Shown here piece after piece: positions 27,801 through 36,796 of a DNA stretch of 64,000 nucleotides (the first letter of the stretch is position 1; the number at the start of each line of letters is the position of its first letter). Below the pieces are notes generated by a model. That model was not told the DNA's origin, searched no databases, and worked only from the letters and a program-made list of their open reading frames with translations. A program made the translations under genes and the position numbers. The DNA lies in assembly GCA_032718565.1 (NCBI GenBank), contig JAVGVS010000793.1, positions 1-64,000 on the forward strand, in the 5' to 3' direction. Source of the DNA: Distichodus sexfasciatus (lineage: Eukaryota; Chordata; Actinopteri; Characiformes; Distichodontidae).

Positions 27801-29048
27801 CTTAACTTCATTTGACTACTTTTCCACTTTTTTGATGTAAGCTGCTTTTTACCTTGACATTAACCGGCAGAAGATTTTCTACCTTTTACCTAATAAAAGG
27901 ATTGGGCTTTTTCACACGATATTGTAGAAAGAAATCGTTTACGGAGTAAAATGATGCTCACGCGCAGGCGTTTGCAAACACACCGTGTGTTAACGTTGCG
28001 GTAAATTTCAAATATGCGTTTGTTGCGCTTTTACTTCTGTTTTTGTGCACGGAATATCTCACACTTTCACATACAGAGGGATCAGGTCTTGCCTTAATAG
28101 TGGAACTGAAAACGTTTGGCATCACTAATAAGCGTCCATGTGAAACACAAGCGGAGCATGCTGTAAAGAGTGAAACTAATTAAACGAAGCTTCATTTCTT
28201 GAAAATTTTTCTTGAGCATTTTTTGTAAATGAATTATTTGAGTTATTGTAATAATGTTTACTGCTTTTCTCTGTTTATTTGAGTGCAAAATGGGAAATCA
28301 CAAACTCACTCCTTGTTTTTTATTTTGGAAACAAATATTGAAAAAAATTATATTTATGAATTTAGATTTTTGGTTGCAATAAAAAAAAAAAAGAATGCAC
28401 AAATGATGACACGGAGTCCCCGTCCCCGTCCCCGTCCCCATCCCTAGTATCCTGTGACCGTCTGTATCTGAATGCCCTTTTTGAATGCTGATAAAAGCTG
28501 TTTACAAAGGACTGGGCGCATTCATTGTGATTAAGATGCGATAAGCGTGTCAGAGGAGACTAGATGTCTGCTCAGGCCGAGCTAATTGGGTCTTAAACTC
28601 ATTTTCCCCTTCTATTTGTGTCATCACAGAAGACGGTGATATCCCAGCAGATGCACAAGAAGAGCCCAGTCTTACAGTGGTTCCGCCGTTGTCCCATGAG
28701 GCCTTCGAAAAGCTGTGGCTTGGCCTACCAGTCGTTCAGCGGCAGCTTTTGAACGTCCCTCGACCCGTCGCCCCTCCCGAGACCCTGCAGGCCTCCTTCC
28801 AGCTGGTGAAGATCCAGGCCCTGGCTTTCAGCCGACCAGACGCCGTCCCGTGGAAGGCCTACGTGTACAGCAGGAGTCGGGGCACCTTGATGTTGGCACA
28901 GCTCTTGCAGGGGGACCCTGAAGTGGTGGAGAGCGAAGAAAATCTGTCAGTGTGGGTCAAACAGCAGCCGCAGGACCTGCAGGCCGTCAGGAATTTTATC
29001 TCTGTGCTTAAGGGAGCACTGCAGAGTCTGGGCACAGAGAGCTCATAA
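9821..29048 (+). CDS. ap4b1: AP-4 complex subunit beta-1 (spliced gene; exon 7 damaged)
   Basis: The product is the large beta4 subunit of the AP-4 adaptor, which sorts membrane cargo at the trans-Golgi network. Coding exons: 9821-9933, 12014-12238, 13741-13871, 15237-15384, 16669-17165, 20867-20950, [21111-21208 damaged], 23345-23552, 27068-27397, 28630-29048. All intact junctions are GT-AG and in phase. The start exon opens after an acceptor at 9800-9801, so a non-coding first exon lies upstream. The reading MPYFGSEETVKEL, then QGLDVSPLF and DPNPMVRGLALRNM, follows vertebrate AP4B1 closely. Exons 1-9 encode the HEAT-repeat adaptin trunk and a variable hinge (end of exon 9). Exon 10 encodes the C-terminal appendage (SHEAFEKLWLGLP to the stop). 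Exons 1-6 give 399 codons and exons 8-10 give 318, close to the ~740 residues of human AP4B1. The damage in exon 7 means the gene as written cannot give a full protein. Confidence 0.93.
10277..10635 (+). repeat. Interspersed repeat family B, copy 1
   Basis: In ap4b1 intron 1. It starts with the 'attcattcatt' run and contains the conserved body 'gggcgcaaggcggggac', 'caccgcagggcacacac', 'tttggactgtgggagg' and 'gcatgcaaactccacac'. It ends in 'cgctaaccactgcgc'-like sequence and 'ccgccc'. This is a very common teleost repeat of uncertain origin. It is followed directly by copy 2. Confidence 0.7.
10646..10985 (+). repeat. Interspersed repeat family B, copy 2
   Basis: Lies head-to-tail with copy 1, separated only by an 'ataataataattcattc' linker. 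It has the same body motifs with many substitutions, so it is not a recent duplicate of copy 1. Confidence 0.65.
11345..11634 (-). repeat. Interspersed repeat family B, copy 3 (reverse)
   Basis: Reverse orientation: begins 'gagggcggcatgg' and ends with the 'gaatgaatgaacgaatgaat' run. It lacks the ~40-bp 'caaacacggggagagc' part, so it is internally deleted. Confidence 0.6.
11939..11966. repeat. (TG)n microsatellite
   Basis: A run of TG dinucleotides with one TA interruption, about 45 bp upstream of the acceptor of ap4b1 exon 2. Confidence 0.8.
12439..12522 (+). repeat. SINE family S, tRNA-like head only
   Basis: In ap4b1 intron 2. It shows A box 'ggttgtataacggttag' and B box 'ggttcgaatcc' at roughly tRNA spacing, then 'gataaagg' and unrelated DNA. 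This is a 3'-truncated copy. Confidence 0.55.
12642..12833 (+). repeat. SINE family S, copy with deleted B box
   Basis: The head 'ggcagttggtggcgtaacgg' runs to 'ccgtgatcag' and then jumps straight to 'caaggtaccgtccccaagc', so the B-box segment is missing. The family tail is complete. Confidence 0.6.
12909..13163 (+). repeat. Interspersed repeat family B, copy 4 (5' truncated)
   Basis: An ATTC tetranucleotide run (12907-12927) joins directly to 'gggcgcaaggcgggg', so the first ~70 bp of the body are missing. The rest follows copy 1. Confidence 0.65.
13491..13672 (-). repeat. SINE family S, reverse copy
   Basis: The tail 'gtgaacacagcacacagtgc' comes first; the reversed B box 'ggattcgaacc' and head ending in 'aactgcccc' follow. 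It lies ~65 bp before ap4b1 exon 3. Confidence 0.65.
14066..14205 (+). repeat. Second tRNA-like SINE type, degraded
   Basis: 'gtggtgtagctggaggg' resembles a tRNA A box, with a poor B box ~35 bp later ('aagaggttgtgcgc'). Only a short body follows. A low-confidence SINE fragment in ap4b1 intron 3. Confidence 0.35.
15001..15197 (+). repeat. SINE family S, forward copy in ap4b1 intron 3
   Basis: It starts within the A box ('ggtaacggtagggtg'), loses part of the B box ('ggtcgccggtaaag'), and carries the full tail ending ~40 bp before exon 4. Confidence 0.6.
16389..16595 (-). repeat. SINE family S, reverse copy in ap4b1 intron 4
   Basis: Tail ('cattgtgaacacaccacagc') first, body and partial head after. 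It ends ~75 bp upstream of exon 5. Confidence 0.55.
17284..18532. repeat. Dispersed repeat family D, copy 1
   Basis: In ap4b1 intron 5. The left end 'tagggatgcaccgatcc' and a right end near 'gtatcgcgacattccc' form imperfect inverted ends. Large parts match copy 2 (19760-20758), including 'acaaataatttagtatat' and 'cattgttttagtagg'. This is a non-autonomous, hAT-like repeat type common in fish. No coding capacity. A matching target duplication was not seen. Confidence 0.5.
18533..19600. other. Intronic sequence, AT-rich
   Basis: Part of ap4b1 intron 5. There are no exons. A direct duplication of 'gcgctggcctggcatttccag'-like sequence occurs around 19012-19030 and 19068-19086. Confidence 0.3.
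19760..20758. repeat. Dispersed repeat family D, copy 2, inserted in an older repeat
   Basis: The ends 'agagatgtaaccgatcc' and 'gtatcgcgacatctct' are near inverted repeats. Its flanks (19610-19750 and 20759-20805) together match the continuous stretch at about 860-1012 ('gtgtgattgtgt..gttgatctgcca' and 'tcgtgaaattttctgaatcg'), so this copy landed inside another dispersed repeat. Confidence 0.5.
21111..21208 (+). pseudogene. ap4b1: Damaged ap4b1 exon 7
   Basis: The position, the acceptor 'tttgcctacag' and the incoming phase are right for exon 7. Translation in frame gives AVIQIY, a TAG stop (21128-21130), DLVVLSQSTKA, a weakly matching stretch, a second TAG (21197-21199), and then D-S-E exactly in phase with exon 8 (G-K-Q-A-L). 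Vertebrate AP4B1 has an (I/V)Q-x-F-R-D-L-V core and D-S-E at the same places, so homology is clear. Nucleotide spacing suggests several small indels that cancel, leaving the exon about two codons short of human. Skipping it would join phase 1 to phase 0 and break the frame. The base after the expected exon end is GA, not GT, so the donor is also lost. Either a real lesion or a local sequence error. Confidence 0.75.
21210..22074. other. ap4b1 intron sequence with a transposon terminus
   Basis: No replacement for exon 7 is visible. Around 21890-21955, 'cacatcgcgatttcgatacg' followed by 'atcgcacagccct' looks like the right end of a hAT-like repeat, comparable to termini seen in families D and Z. 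Confidence 0.3.
22076..22213. repeat. Duplicated segment R, copy 1
   Basis: Starts 'gcaggatttg', contains 'tttccatttccatttacagc' and 'agcagacgctcttatccag', and ends at 'tagtccacgactgt'. It is almost identical to 23999-24123 apart from a few base changes and a small indel. The 'ggttagcagacgctcttatc' part is a common fish repeat. Confidence 0.6.
22620..23246. repeat. Dispersed repeat family Z, copy 2
   Basis: Matches 54905-55840 over several hundred bases with internal gaps: 'tttctgatgaaaactg', 'tggaactgtagatagaact', 'atttcttctttcctattg', 'acatttcccacaatccc'. It ends at 'aataatcgtttcagctct', ~100 bp before ap4b1 exon 8. Confidence 0.55.
23683..24724. mobile_element. Non-autonomous element with AATTAGTG inverted ends
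   Basis: The left end 'aattagtgttgcgcggg' and, reversed, the right end 'aattagtgatgctaaccg' share an 8-bp perfect terminus plus a GC-rich subterminal 'cgggtc' block, which is tandem at the right (24682-24708). It splits a repeat whose two halves (23664-23682 and 24725 onward, 'cattcttatatctgc') are continuous in a related copy at 57173. It contains segment R copy 2. No transposase frame. Confidence 0.5.
23999..24123. repeat. Duplicated segment R, copy 2
   Basis: Near-identical to 22076-22213 and lying inside the AATTAGTG-ended element 1.8 kb away in the same ap4b1 region. Confidence 0.6.
24897..25134 (+). repeat. SINE family S, best-preserved copy
   Basis: The reference copy in this window. 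Head 'ggggcagttggtggcgtaac' has an A-box-like 'ggtggcgtaacgg' and a perfect B box 'ggttcgaatcc'. Body: 'gagcaaggtaccatcccaag' and 'cactgctgcttcacggatgg'. The tail ends in an AATGACAtaatcactcactt-type sequence. It is tRNA-derived and a pol III type; the acceptor stem does not pair, so it is not a tRNA gene. Confidence 0.7.
25135..27060. other. ap4b1 intron 8 sequence with repeat-like parts
   Basis: No exon. 25740-26090 contains 'aacaataaactcaggaat' and 'ctaatcagggctaacgaac', in the style of a reversed LTR, but no paired copy exists in the window. Near-repeated 'gttaacttcctctag' phrases occur around 26562 and 26657. Confidence 0.3.
27600..28240. repeat. Dispersed repeat family Z, copy 3
   Basis: Shares 'ataaagcgatgaacgcacg', 'ttgtgcacggaatatctc', 'agggatcaggtcttgcctt' and 'aattaaacgaagcttc' with copies 1 and 4. 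In ap4b1 intron 9. The right terminus is decayed. Confidence 0.55.
28424..28444. repeat. (CCCCGT)n microsatellite
   Basis: Three to four tandem hexamers, in ap4b1 intron 9. Confidence 0.7.
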
Positions 29049-29304
29049 TGTTGCTGTGTTTCTCTTGTTCTGAAAGCCGTACTAGATTTTTCACAGCTTA
29101 TTGCATAGTCATTTGGAAAATATGCGGTTCATAATGTTTAGTCAGTGTAACTTCCTGTTGCACACTTTGAATATTCTCATTCATTGGGACTGATGTCATC
29201 GGAAATCATGGAAGTCAAAGCGGCAAATGAAGTGGCTCTTATCAGTGCATGAGTTAATGAAGTATTTCAGAAGCTGTTGCTGTTTCTTTTAAACTGGTCT
29301 AACA

Positions 29305-29310
29305 AATAAA
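29305..29310 (+). terminator. Candidate polyadenylation signal of ap4b1
   Basis: AATAAA 257 bases after the ap4b1 stop codon, the first canonical hexamer downstream. It gives a short 3' UTR of ordinary size. Confidence 0.6.
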
Positions 29311-29790
29311 TTATTGTAACAAACGTTTTAAAATCTTAACATATATATAAAAGCATACAGTGTTACCAATTTTCATGATGAAGGTAGGAGACATCAGTCC
29401 TTCAGAAACATCAGAGACATCAGAAATCTCATGGGCCATTGTCACCAAAGAGTAAATAAATGCAAATAGAACCCTCAAAAGTTGGCCACCCAATGGCTGA
29501 GTGATCAAATAGGTGTCACTTTTGTGTTTATCGATTCTCAGTCTGTATAAAAGTCTGTAACACATTTACAATTTGGAGAAACCATCTGGAGTCGGGAGTA
29601 ACCGCCAACAGACGGAACCCTGTTAAGATCTATCTATCGAAACAACCACCTATGTATTTGAAGTAAGGCCTAAGCCAGTGGTCCCTAATTATCTTTCCCC
29701 GGGGGCCAAATTACGTAAAGCAAATCAGGCTGAGGGCCAACAAATCCACGTCACATTTCACTGTGGTGTGTTCACAATGACAAATAATTA

Positions 29791-30093
29791 CCCGGGGTCG
29801 CAGCGGGACCGGAGTCCATCCCGGGAACTTACGGGTGCAAGGCGGGGAACAACCCTGGGCAGGCGCCAACACACCGCAGGGCACACACACTCACACAATC
29901 ACACTCCCATTCACACCTTACGGGACCAATTTAGAGTCACCAATTAACCTATATTGCATGTTTTTGGACTGTGGGAGGAAACCCACGTCAACATGGGGAG
30001 AGCATGCAAACTCCACACAGAAAGGCCCTACGGCCGACCTGGGGCTCAGCCTTATCGCTGTGAGGTGGCAGCGCTAACCACTGTGCCGCCCAC
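29791..30093 (+). repeat. Interspersed repeat family B, copy 5
   Basis: Starts at 'cccggggtcgcagcgggac' after a short SINE-tail-like piece (29750-29790) and follows the family body to 'gccgccc'. Confidence 0.65.
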
Positions 30094-31137
30094 GATATCA
30101 TATGGTCATAATGTTATGGCTGATCCATGTACATATTTATACAATTACACAATGATGTGAAATGTTCTTACGACTGTATAAAAGTATTTTTTAAATAAAT
30201 GTAAACAAGTACATATATGTACCCTAAAATATCAGACTTTTAGACATAGTGCCAGTGTAAACCATGATAGACATCATCTTGCTCTCATAAACTAACTTGA
30301 TGGTCCTCATTAATCTTGAGTTCAAATTTGACTGTAACCCAAAGCTCTTGGAACAGGAAAAGGGAGGCCATGCAAAATTGATGACTTCTGATTTGCTTAA
30401 AGCCACACTTCTCATCTAAGGTCAGACCAGCTCAGACCAGTAGCAACTACAGTTTGGACAAGTATCCATTTCAAACCACCACCACAGCCCCACAAGTGAG
30501 TTCTCCTGCCTGACAGATTCATTTCACCACGCTATTCAAATAACTCCGGCCTATAAACACCCTGGCCTCGTTCACGATCTAATTAAATAGGTAATTTTGT
30601 TCTTAGTGAACTGTCTAGGGATTTTGAGGCAATCTGAATATTTCACTCGACTATCTTCTTATGTCTCTGATTTGATGACAGAATTAGATGTATCCATTAC
30701 AGCATTATGAATGTAGCACAGGAACCCCGCTGATAAATGTTTATAAAGTAATTCATCTCCCACTCATGTCATTTTCTACACTTTTGATGAGCAGTGGTAA
30801 AGAAAAAAAAACTGTTGGTGGTTCACGATTGTCCATCTTTTGGATCAGAATCATGCAGCACACAAATAATAGCAGTTAAAGGATCCGCCTTTTGAGAAAC
30901 AATTACATATTAGCCTGTTTTTGCTCTCTGGTACTATAATTTTGAAATAACTAATGGTTCAGGTTAAATGGGTGGTGCTATTGACATTTCATCGTTTGGT
31001 CTGTGATGAACATATCAATGTTCTATCCCATTGCCCTCAACACAACATAAATGTGACTCTAAAATGTCAAATTATTCTTAAAACAAATCTTAGAAACAAG
31101 TAAGCAAAGAGTACATAAGATGTCAGTGTTTGTACTG
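30094..31137. other. Intergenic, no gene seen
   Basis: AT-rich sequence without splice-consistent exons. It ends at the 8-bp target sequence of the hAT-like MITE. Confidence 0.35.
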
Positions 31138-31980
31138 TAGGGATGCACCGATTGCAATTTTCTTGGCCGATTCCGATTACCGATTTTTTAAAAGTGTAAT
31201 CGGCCGATACCGATTTTTCCGATACCGTTTTTTTTCCCAGATAACAGAAAATTAGAGCTGCTGCGAGTAGTCGACGACATTGACACAAAAAATGGGTTTC
31301 AACTTTTTTAATGTAACGTGGTAGTTACTTTCCCTGTTTACTAGTTACTTTTATAATAGTGACATATAATAGTGGCAGCTCTACAGCAAATACAAAGAAA
31401 AATCTAATTTTCTTTAATATAATGCTTTATTTTCATAACAAATTTTCTTTACAAATTTAAATAAATAAAATGTAACAACTCCGGTAACTCGACGTCCGAA
31501 AAGTAACACCTACTTGGCATTGTGTATTTTGGGCAGAGGTGATTTATCAGATTTCTGAAGCCTGTATCCTCAACTATGGAAAACGGCTGATCATCTGGTG
31601 ATTGACTTGTGCATCTGTGTTTATGTTGAATTGGGGACAGACAAGTGGGCAAGGGGAGCCATTGATTGTGTGCTTATTAAAGGTGTAAGACCTAACTATT
31701 AAATTAGAATTATAAGGTTGATAAACTATAACTTGTGTTTAATCTACCTGTCGCAATTCCTCTTTCTACGTCATCTTTGGTTTTTCTGTAAAAACTGTCT
31801 GTAGTGTGCAGTCAATCACAAGACCAGGAGCCATCGGCCAATAGGATTCGCAGGCAGAAGCTGCCAAAACCCCGCCCCCAAACTGCGTGGCTGTGCTGCA
31901 AGTAATGCGCATGCGCAAGATCGGTTTGAAGTCGGCAATACGTGTGAGTGATCGCTGGCCGATCGATCGGTGCATCCCTA
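31138..31980. mobile_element. 843-bp hAT-like MITE
   Basis: Terminal inverted repeats TAGGGATGCACCGAT (15 bp, perfect) at both ends. The flanks are TTGTACTG and GTGTACTG, an 8-bp target duplication with one mismatch. Eight-base duplications are typical of the hAT superfamily. The inside has no transposase. Its inner segment near 31600-31690 ('gttgaattggggacagac') recurs reversed at 46800-46880 and in part at 47265-47285. Confidence 0.75.
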
Positions 31981-32710
31981 GTGTACTGTAAACCTAATAA
32001 TTGTCACTGTTGCAAGGGATGGCATAAAGTGGAAAAAACATATGACTTGAAAAGTGGAGTTAAGTTATTACAGGCCTTAAGTGCCACAGAAATTAATTAG
32101 TTTACAACAAAAGGTCCAAGATCCAGAGTCTCCAAAGGAAGTACATCCAACACTGTCCACCACCCTGTTGTTCTCTGAAACGTCCCGTCCATTTATGCAC
32201 CGCACTTCTACTGAATCACCTGAACGTGTAACTGTGGTGTACAAGGTAAAAATGACTGTCTTTTGTAAATCCAGTGTTGATGAAGCTGCTTTTAAACGGT
32301 AGCAGTTTTAATCTTCTGATTAAAAGTAGCTAAGCTACTGTTCAAATATAGTAGGTAGCTACGCTATAAGTGTCAGAGACAACGTAGTGAATTACATCAA
32401 AGCTATTTCATAGCCACAGATTCTTGCTGCCTTCTTTAAAAATTGGGACACCATTTTCCAAATGCAAGTTTTGCTATGCTACATTGCTATTTGTAAAAAT
32501 AAAATGAAATAAAAACAATAATAAAAGTAGCTTTGCTACTTTTAAGCCACTAATTAAGTTAGTAGCATGGCTACTTGTAGTTAGCTGCTACCTAAAATTG
32601 TGTGCATTATCTGTGCTACTTAACCCCATGACACACTGCATGTCTCCATACTTTGGATCTCTGGCCAGGTAGTGTATTGTCACATTGTCTGCATCAATAA
32701 CTTATGTCAA

Positions 32711-34420
32711 CAGAGGTGGGCAAAGTAGCTAACTTCATGAAAGTACAGATACCACTAGTCAAATGTTACTCCAATACAAGTGAAAGTCGTACAGTCAAAT
32801 CTTTACTTAAGTTAAAGTACTGAAGTACTTGTTTTAAAAAATACTTAAATATTAAAAGTACACATTTCACCGCATTGTTGTATTATTGCCACAACTCTTA
32901 CAAAACCTATTGCCTCTGACTAGTTTGTAGAACCTGTAGAATAAGGAATTGGTAGAATGTTACAGAATGTTACAGCTCTGGCAGTGTGTGCACACATATA
33001 TGTGTATGTTAATCAGGAGGACAGTGCAATAGCTGTAAATGCAGACTGCTCAGAAAATAAAACTAACATTAGCTTAAAACCCAGCTCTACACCTCTAGCT
33101 TTATGACTTTCCAACAGCAATAATGTTTTAATCAAGACAGAAAACAACAGAACTGCCTGTACTTGGTTTTAAAGTTACAGTCTACAGGCGTGATGTAACT
33201 CTACTGATTACTGATAGACTGTCACCTGCGAAAACACCAATCACATTTTAGAAAAGGAGGAATAACATCCACAGATTTGAAAGTAACAAGTAACGAGAAC
33301 CTTCATACACCACATTCCAAATTGTATTTAAGTGTCATAAAGATTAAATATTTTGATTTTCAATTAAACTCATGGATGGTATTGTGTCTCAGGGCTCTTT
33401 GGATCACTGAAATCAATCTCAGACACCTGTGCTAATTAGTTTGCCAGGTGAGTACAATTAAAGGAAAAACTACTGAAGAAGGATGTTCCACATTATTAAG
33501 CAGACCACCATTTTCAAGCAATACGGGAAAGAAAAAGGATCTCTCTGCTGCCGAAAAGCATGAAATAGTTGAATGCCTTGGACAAGGTATGAAAACCTTA
33601 GATATTTCACGAAAACCTAAGCATGATCATCGTACTGTTAAGAGATTTGTGGCTGATTCAGAGCACACATGTGTTCGGGCAGATAAGGGCAATGAGGAAG
33701 GTTTCTGCCAGACAAATACATCGGATTAAGAGAGCAGCTGCTAAAATGCCATTACAAAGCAGCAAACAGGTATTTGAAGCTGCTGGTGTCTCTGGAGTCC
33801 CACGAACATCAAGGTACAGGATCCTCCAGACGCTTGCAGTTATGCATAAACCTTCTATTCGGCCACCTCTAACCAAAGCAGAAATGGCTGCAGTAGGCCC
33901 AGAAATACCTGAGGACTAATTTTCAAACAGTCTTGTTCACTGATGAGTGCCGTGCAACCCTGCATGGTCCAGATGGATGGAGTTGTGGCTGTTTGGTGGA
34001 TGGCCACCATGTCCCAACAAGGCCGCGACGTCAGCAAGGAGGTGGCGGAGTCATGTTTTAGGCCAGAATCATGGGGAGAGAGCTGGTCGGCCCCTTTAGG
34101 ATCCCTGAAGGTGTGAAAATAACCTCTGAAAAGTATGTGGAGTTTCTGACTGATCACTTTCTTCTATGGTACAAAAAGAAGAAATGTGCTTTCCGCAACA
34201 AAATCATCTTCATGCATGACAATGTACCATCTCATGCTGCAAGGAATACCTCTGCATCATTGGCTGCTATGGGCATAAAAGGAGAGAAACTCATGGTGTG
34301 GTCCCCATCCTCCCCTGACCTCAATCCTATTACCCTGACCTCATACTACTCAAGTGAAGTACAAATACTCTACTTAAGTACAGTACTCTAGTAAATGTAC
34401 TTAGTTACTGACCACCTCTG
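32711..34420. mobile_element. hAT-type element with perfect 8-bp target duplication
   Basis: The left end 'cagaggtgggcaaagtag' and right end '..gttactgaccacctctg' are inverted. Both flanks carry TATGTCAA (32703-32710 and 34421-34428), a perfect 8-bp duplication diagnostic of hAT. The subterminal regions are rich in 'aagtac' and 'tacttaag' motifs. The element has no hAT transposase of its own; its interior is occupied by a Tc1-like remnant. The inactive core was probably moved by a transposase supplied elsewhere. Confidence 0.8.
33340..34332 (+). pseudogene. Tc1/mariner-like transposase remnant, 3' truncated
   Basis: The upstream part ('actcatggatggtattgtg', 'cacctgtgctaattagtttg') and coding region match a widespread teleost Tc1-like family. 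Readable pieces: the helix-turn-helix part (KHEIVECLGQGMKTLDIS and onward, from 33541), RQIHRIKRAAAKMPLQSSK, then MGRELVGPFRIPEGVK, and FRNKIIFMHDNVPSHAA with one catalytic Asp. The frame changes several times. It stops at SPDLNPI (about 34330), just before the third catalytic acidic residue. Dead, nested in the hAT element. Confidence 0.85.
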
Positions 34421-34432
34421 TATGTCAAGGAT

Positions 34433-34546
34433 GTCCCTCTTATTTATAGGAGGACATGAGGTCCAGGATATCTTACATCGTACAAATGTTGGTGTCGGAG
34501 AAACTGAAGAACTTGTTCGTCATAATTTCTGCAAGCTTGCTTAGGT
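34433..34546 (+). pseudogene. Short coding-like fragment, possibly gag-derived
   Basis: Starting next to the hAT target site it reads MSLLFIGGHEVQDILHR, NVGVGETEELV, ending at TAG after F-C-K-L-A. A G-G-x-x-V-Q-D-I-(L/F) pattern is found in gag-like proteins of some fish retroelements. Too short to name with confidence. Confidence 0.3.
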
Positions 34547-34721
34547 GTGTGTAGATACAACGTAGATAGTAACTGGGCTTTCCCCACACCCAGAGATGGG
34601 AAGTAATGAAGTACAAATACTTCATTGCTGTACTTAAGAACAATTTTCGAGTATCTATACTTTACTTGACTACTTATTATTCTGCCAACTTTGTTCTTTT
34701 ACTAGATACATTTTTTAATGT

Positions 34722-34911
34722 GAGTGAGTCCTGCGCTGTTTCTGCTAGCCTGTTAGCCACGCGGCTAACCATCTACCATTCACTGACTGTCTGTCGGCAG
34801 TATCTCTCACACGAATTGGGAAGCAGAGGGTTTTTGTGTATTTTTCAATAAAAGCACAAGCAGATACGCCCGCATTTGCGTCCTCCTTCTCTCACACCGA
34901 GCTTCGTGACA
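34722..34911 (+). repeat. 5' LTR fragment of gypsy 1
   Basis: The last 190 bp of the LTR, ending in 'cttcgtgaca'. It includes an AATAAA-type signal ('caataaaagc'). The U3 promoter part is missing at this end. Confidence 0.8.
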
Positions 34912-34929
34912 GAATGACACGCCATTCCC

Positions 34930-36012
34930 ATGGACGCAGCGGGCATCCCCCTCCCTGAGGATGAGCTCACCCAGATCCTCCGGCGGCAAGACGAGCAGCA
35001 GCTACAGATCGCCCAGCTGACTCAGGCTCTACAGGAGGTCCTGCCATTCGTTCGGGCTCATGCCATTCCACCGGCCGCTGCGAGTCCGGCGGCCGCTGCG
35101 CCCACTCCCGCTCCAGCCGCGCCGTCCGCTCCATCGACCACCACCAAAACCCGCGAAGGAGAAGGTGGGGATAATTCTGCAAAGGCTGATGGGTCAGGCG
35201 CAGCAGTGGGCCACGGCCTTGTGGTGTGTCCAAGCCCCCCACTCCAGGATTACGGGGCCTTCTTGGAGCTCTTCCAGGCAGTTTTTCACCACCTGGACCA
35301 AGGCAAGTCGGGGGAGGAGCAGCTGCTGGACCTCCGCCAAGGATTGGCCTCCGTGGCGGATTATACGGTCCAGTTCCGGATCCTGGTGGCCGGCACAGAC
35401 TGGGGAGAAGGGGTCCTCCGGACCCTTTACTGACGCGGCCTGAGTTCCGAGATGAGGACGGAGCTCGCCTGCCACGACCAGGGACTCAACCTGGAGCAAG
35501 TCAGCGCCTTAGCGATCTGCCTCGACCAGCACCTGAGGGGAAAAAAGGGAGGGAAACCATCGACCTCGGCTACGCCCCCAGCGGCTCCCCCACGGCCCAT
35601 GGCGGAGCACCCCTTGCTCGCCTTCCCACCACCGGAGTCCATGGAACTAGGTGCCTCTCGTCTCTCACCAGAGGAGCGGGACCGACGCAGGCGCAGTGGC
35701 CTCTGCCTCTACTGCGGCGGAGCTGGCCACTTCACTGATGCCTGCCCCGTTCGTCGCACCAGCAAGAAGAAGAAAGGGGTACAGGACTCTGGTCTAAGCA
35801 CGAATCAGTTCATGGTGTATGGTGTCTTGACTGTTAACTCTATCTGTGTTTCTGTGTCTGTGTTATTAGATTCCGGATCGGCTGGTAATTTCATCTCAAG
35901 AAACCTGGTGTCTTCCCTCTGTGTGCCCGTGGTCGACATTGCCAGCCCCATCATGGTTAAAGCCATAGATGGCCATTCCGTCAGTTTGAAACCACTCCCG
36001 TGCACCTTCTGA
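34930..36012 (+). pseudogene. Gypsy 1 gag-protease frame with a premature TGA
   Basis: Gag starts at ATG 34930 (MDAAGIPLPEDELTQIL), shortly after the LTR. The frame is open except for one TGA at 35431-35433, in the Y-R-R-G-L-S context seen intact in gypsy 2 (Y-stop-R-G-L-S here). CGA to TGA at a CpG is the simplest explanation. The zinc knuckle is C-L-Y-C-G-G-A-G-H-F-T-D-A-C (CX2CX4HX4C), and the protease has the active-site triad D-S-G in LLDSGSAGNFIS. The frame closes at 36012. Confidence 0.8.
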
Positions 36013-36796
36013 TCCCCCCAAACCACACAGAACACGTTCAGTTACTGGTACTCAAGTCAATGCAGACCTACATCATTTTAGGTCTGCCCTGATTACAGAC
36101 CCACAGCCCACACATTGACTGGCTAAATGCCCGCGTGCTGGCTTGGTCACCCCTTTGTACACCCCCGCACACCTCCACTCCTATAGCAGTCCACGCTACA
36201 TCCATTGAGAGCCCTAACGCAGACACACTGATTCACATTCCCCCCGAATACACCAATCTGGCCGGAGTGTTTAGTGTATCTAAGGCTACACGCCTTCCGC
36301 CTCACTGACCGTGGGACTGCGCTATTGATCTGTTACCTGGCACTGCACCCCCTCGGTCCCGGGTCTATCCATTGTCCGAGGCTGAAACCAAGGCGATGGA
36401 AGATTACGTGGCCGAGGCGCTTAGGAACAGAACCATTAGCCAGTCCACGTCCCCAGCCTCCGCCAGCTCTCATTCTCTCCAACCAGGGTCCCCAGTTTGT
36501 CTCACATGTGTGGAAGGCCTTCATGGAGAAGCTGGGGATCACCGTGTCTTTAACATCCAGCTATCACCCCAAATCCAATGGGCAAGCCGAGTGTACCAAT
36601 TAGGAGAGGGGGAGATTCCTCCGGTCTTACTGCCACTCCCGGCAGCACGACTGGGCCGACTACTTGGTTTGGGCGGAGTACGCCCAGAATTCCATCCGCC
36701 ACTCCGCTATCGGCCTCACCCACTTTCAGTGTGTGCTGGGGCGTCAGCCCCCGTTGTGTCGACGCTCGGACTCGCCAGAGTATTGAACCTGAGGTT
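36013..36796 (+). pseudogene. Gypsy 1 pol remnant: protease end joined to integrase core
   Basis: Up to about 36465 short readable pieces (PPEYTNLAGVFSVSKA, WDCAIDLLPG, AMEDYVAEALRN) correspond to the pol linker found intact in gypsy 2. After that the reading switches to LILSNQGPQFVSHVWKAF and SSYHPKSNGQAE, a gypsy integrase core. Frame changes and stops throughout. Some 2 kb of pol is therefore deleted. Confidence 0.7.

Noticed and set aside
35060..35738. Long overlapping Pro/Arg-rich frames in gypsy 1
   Set aside because: They overlap the gag frame that carries the zinc knuckle and are its alternative-frame shadows.
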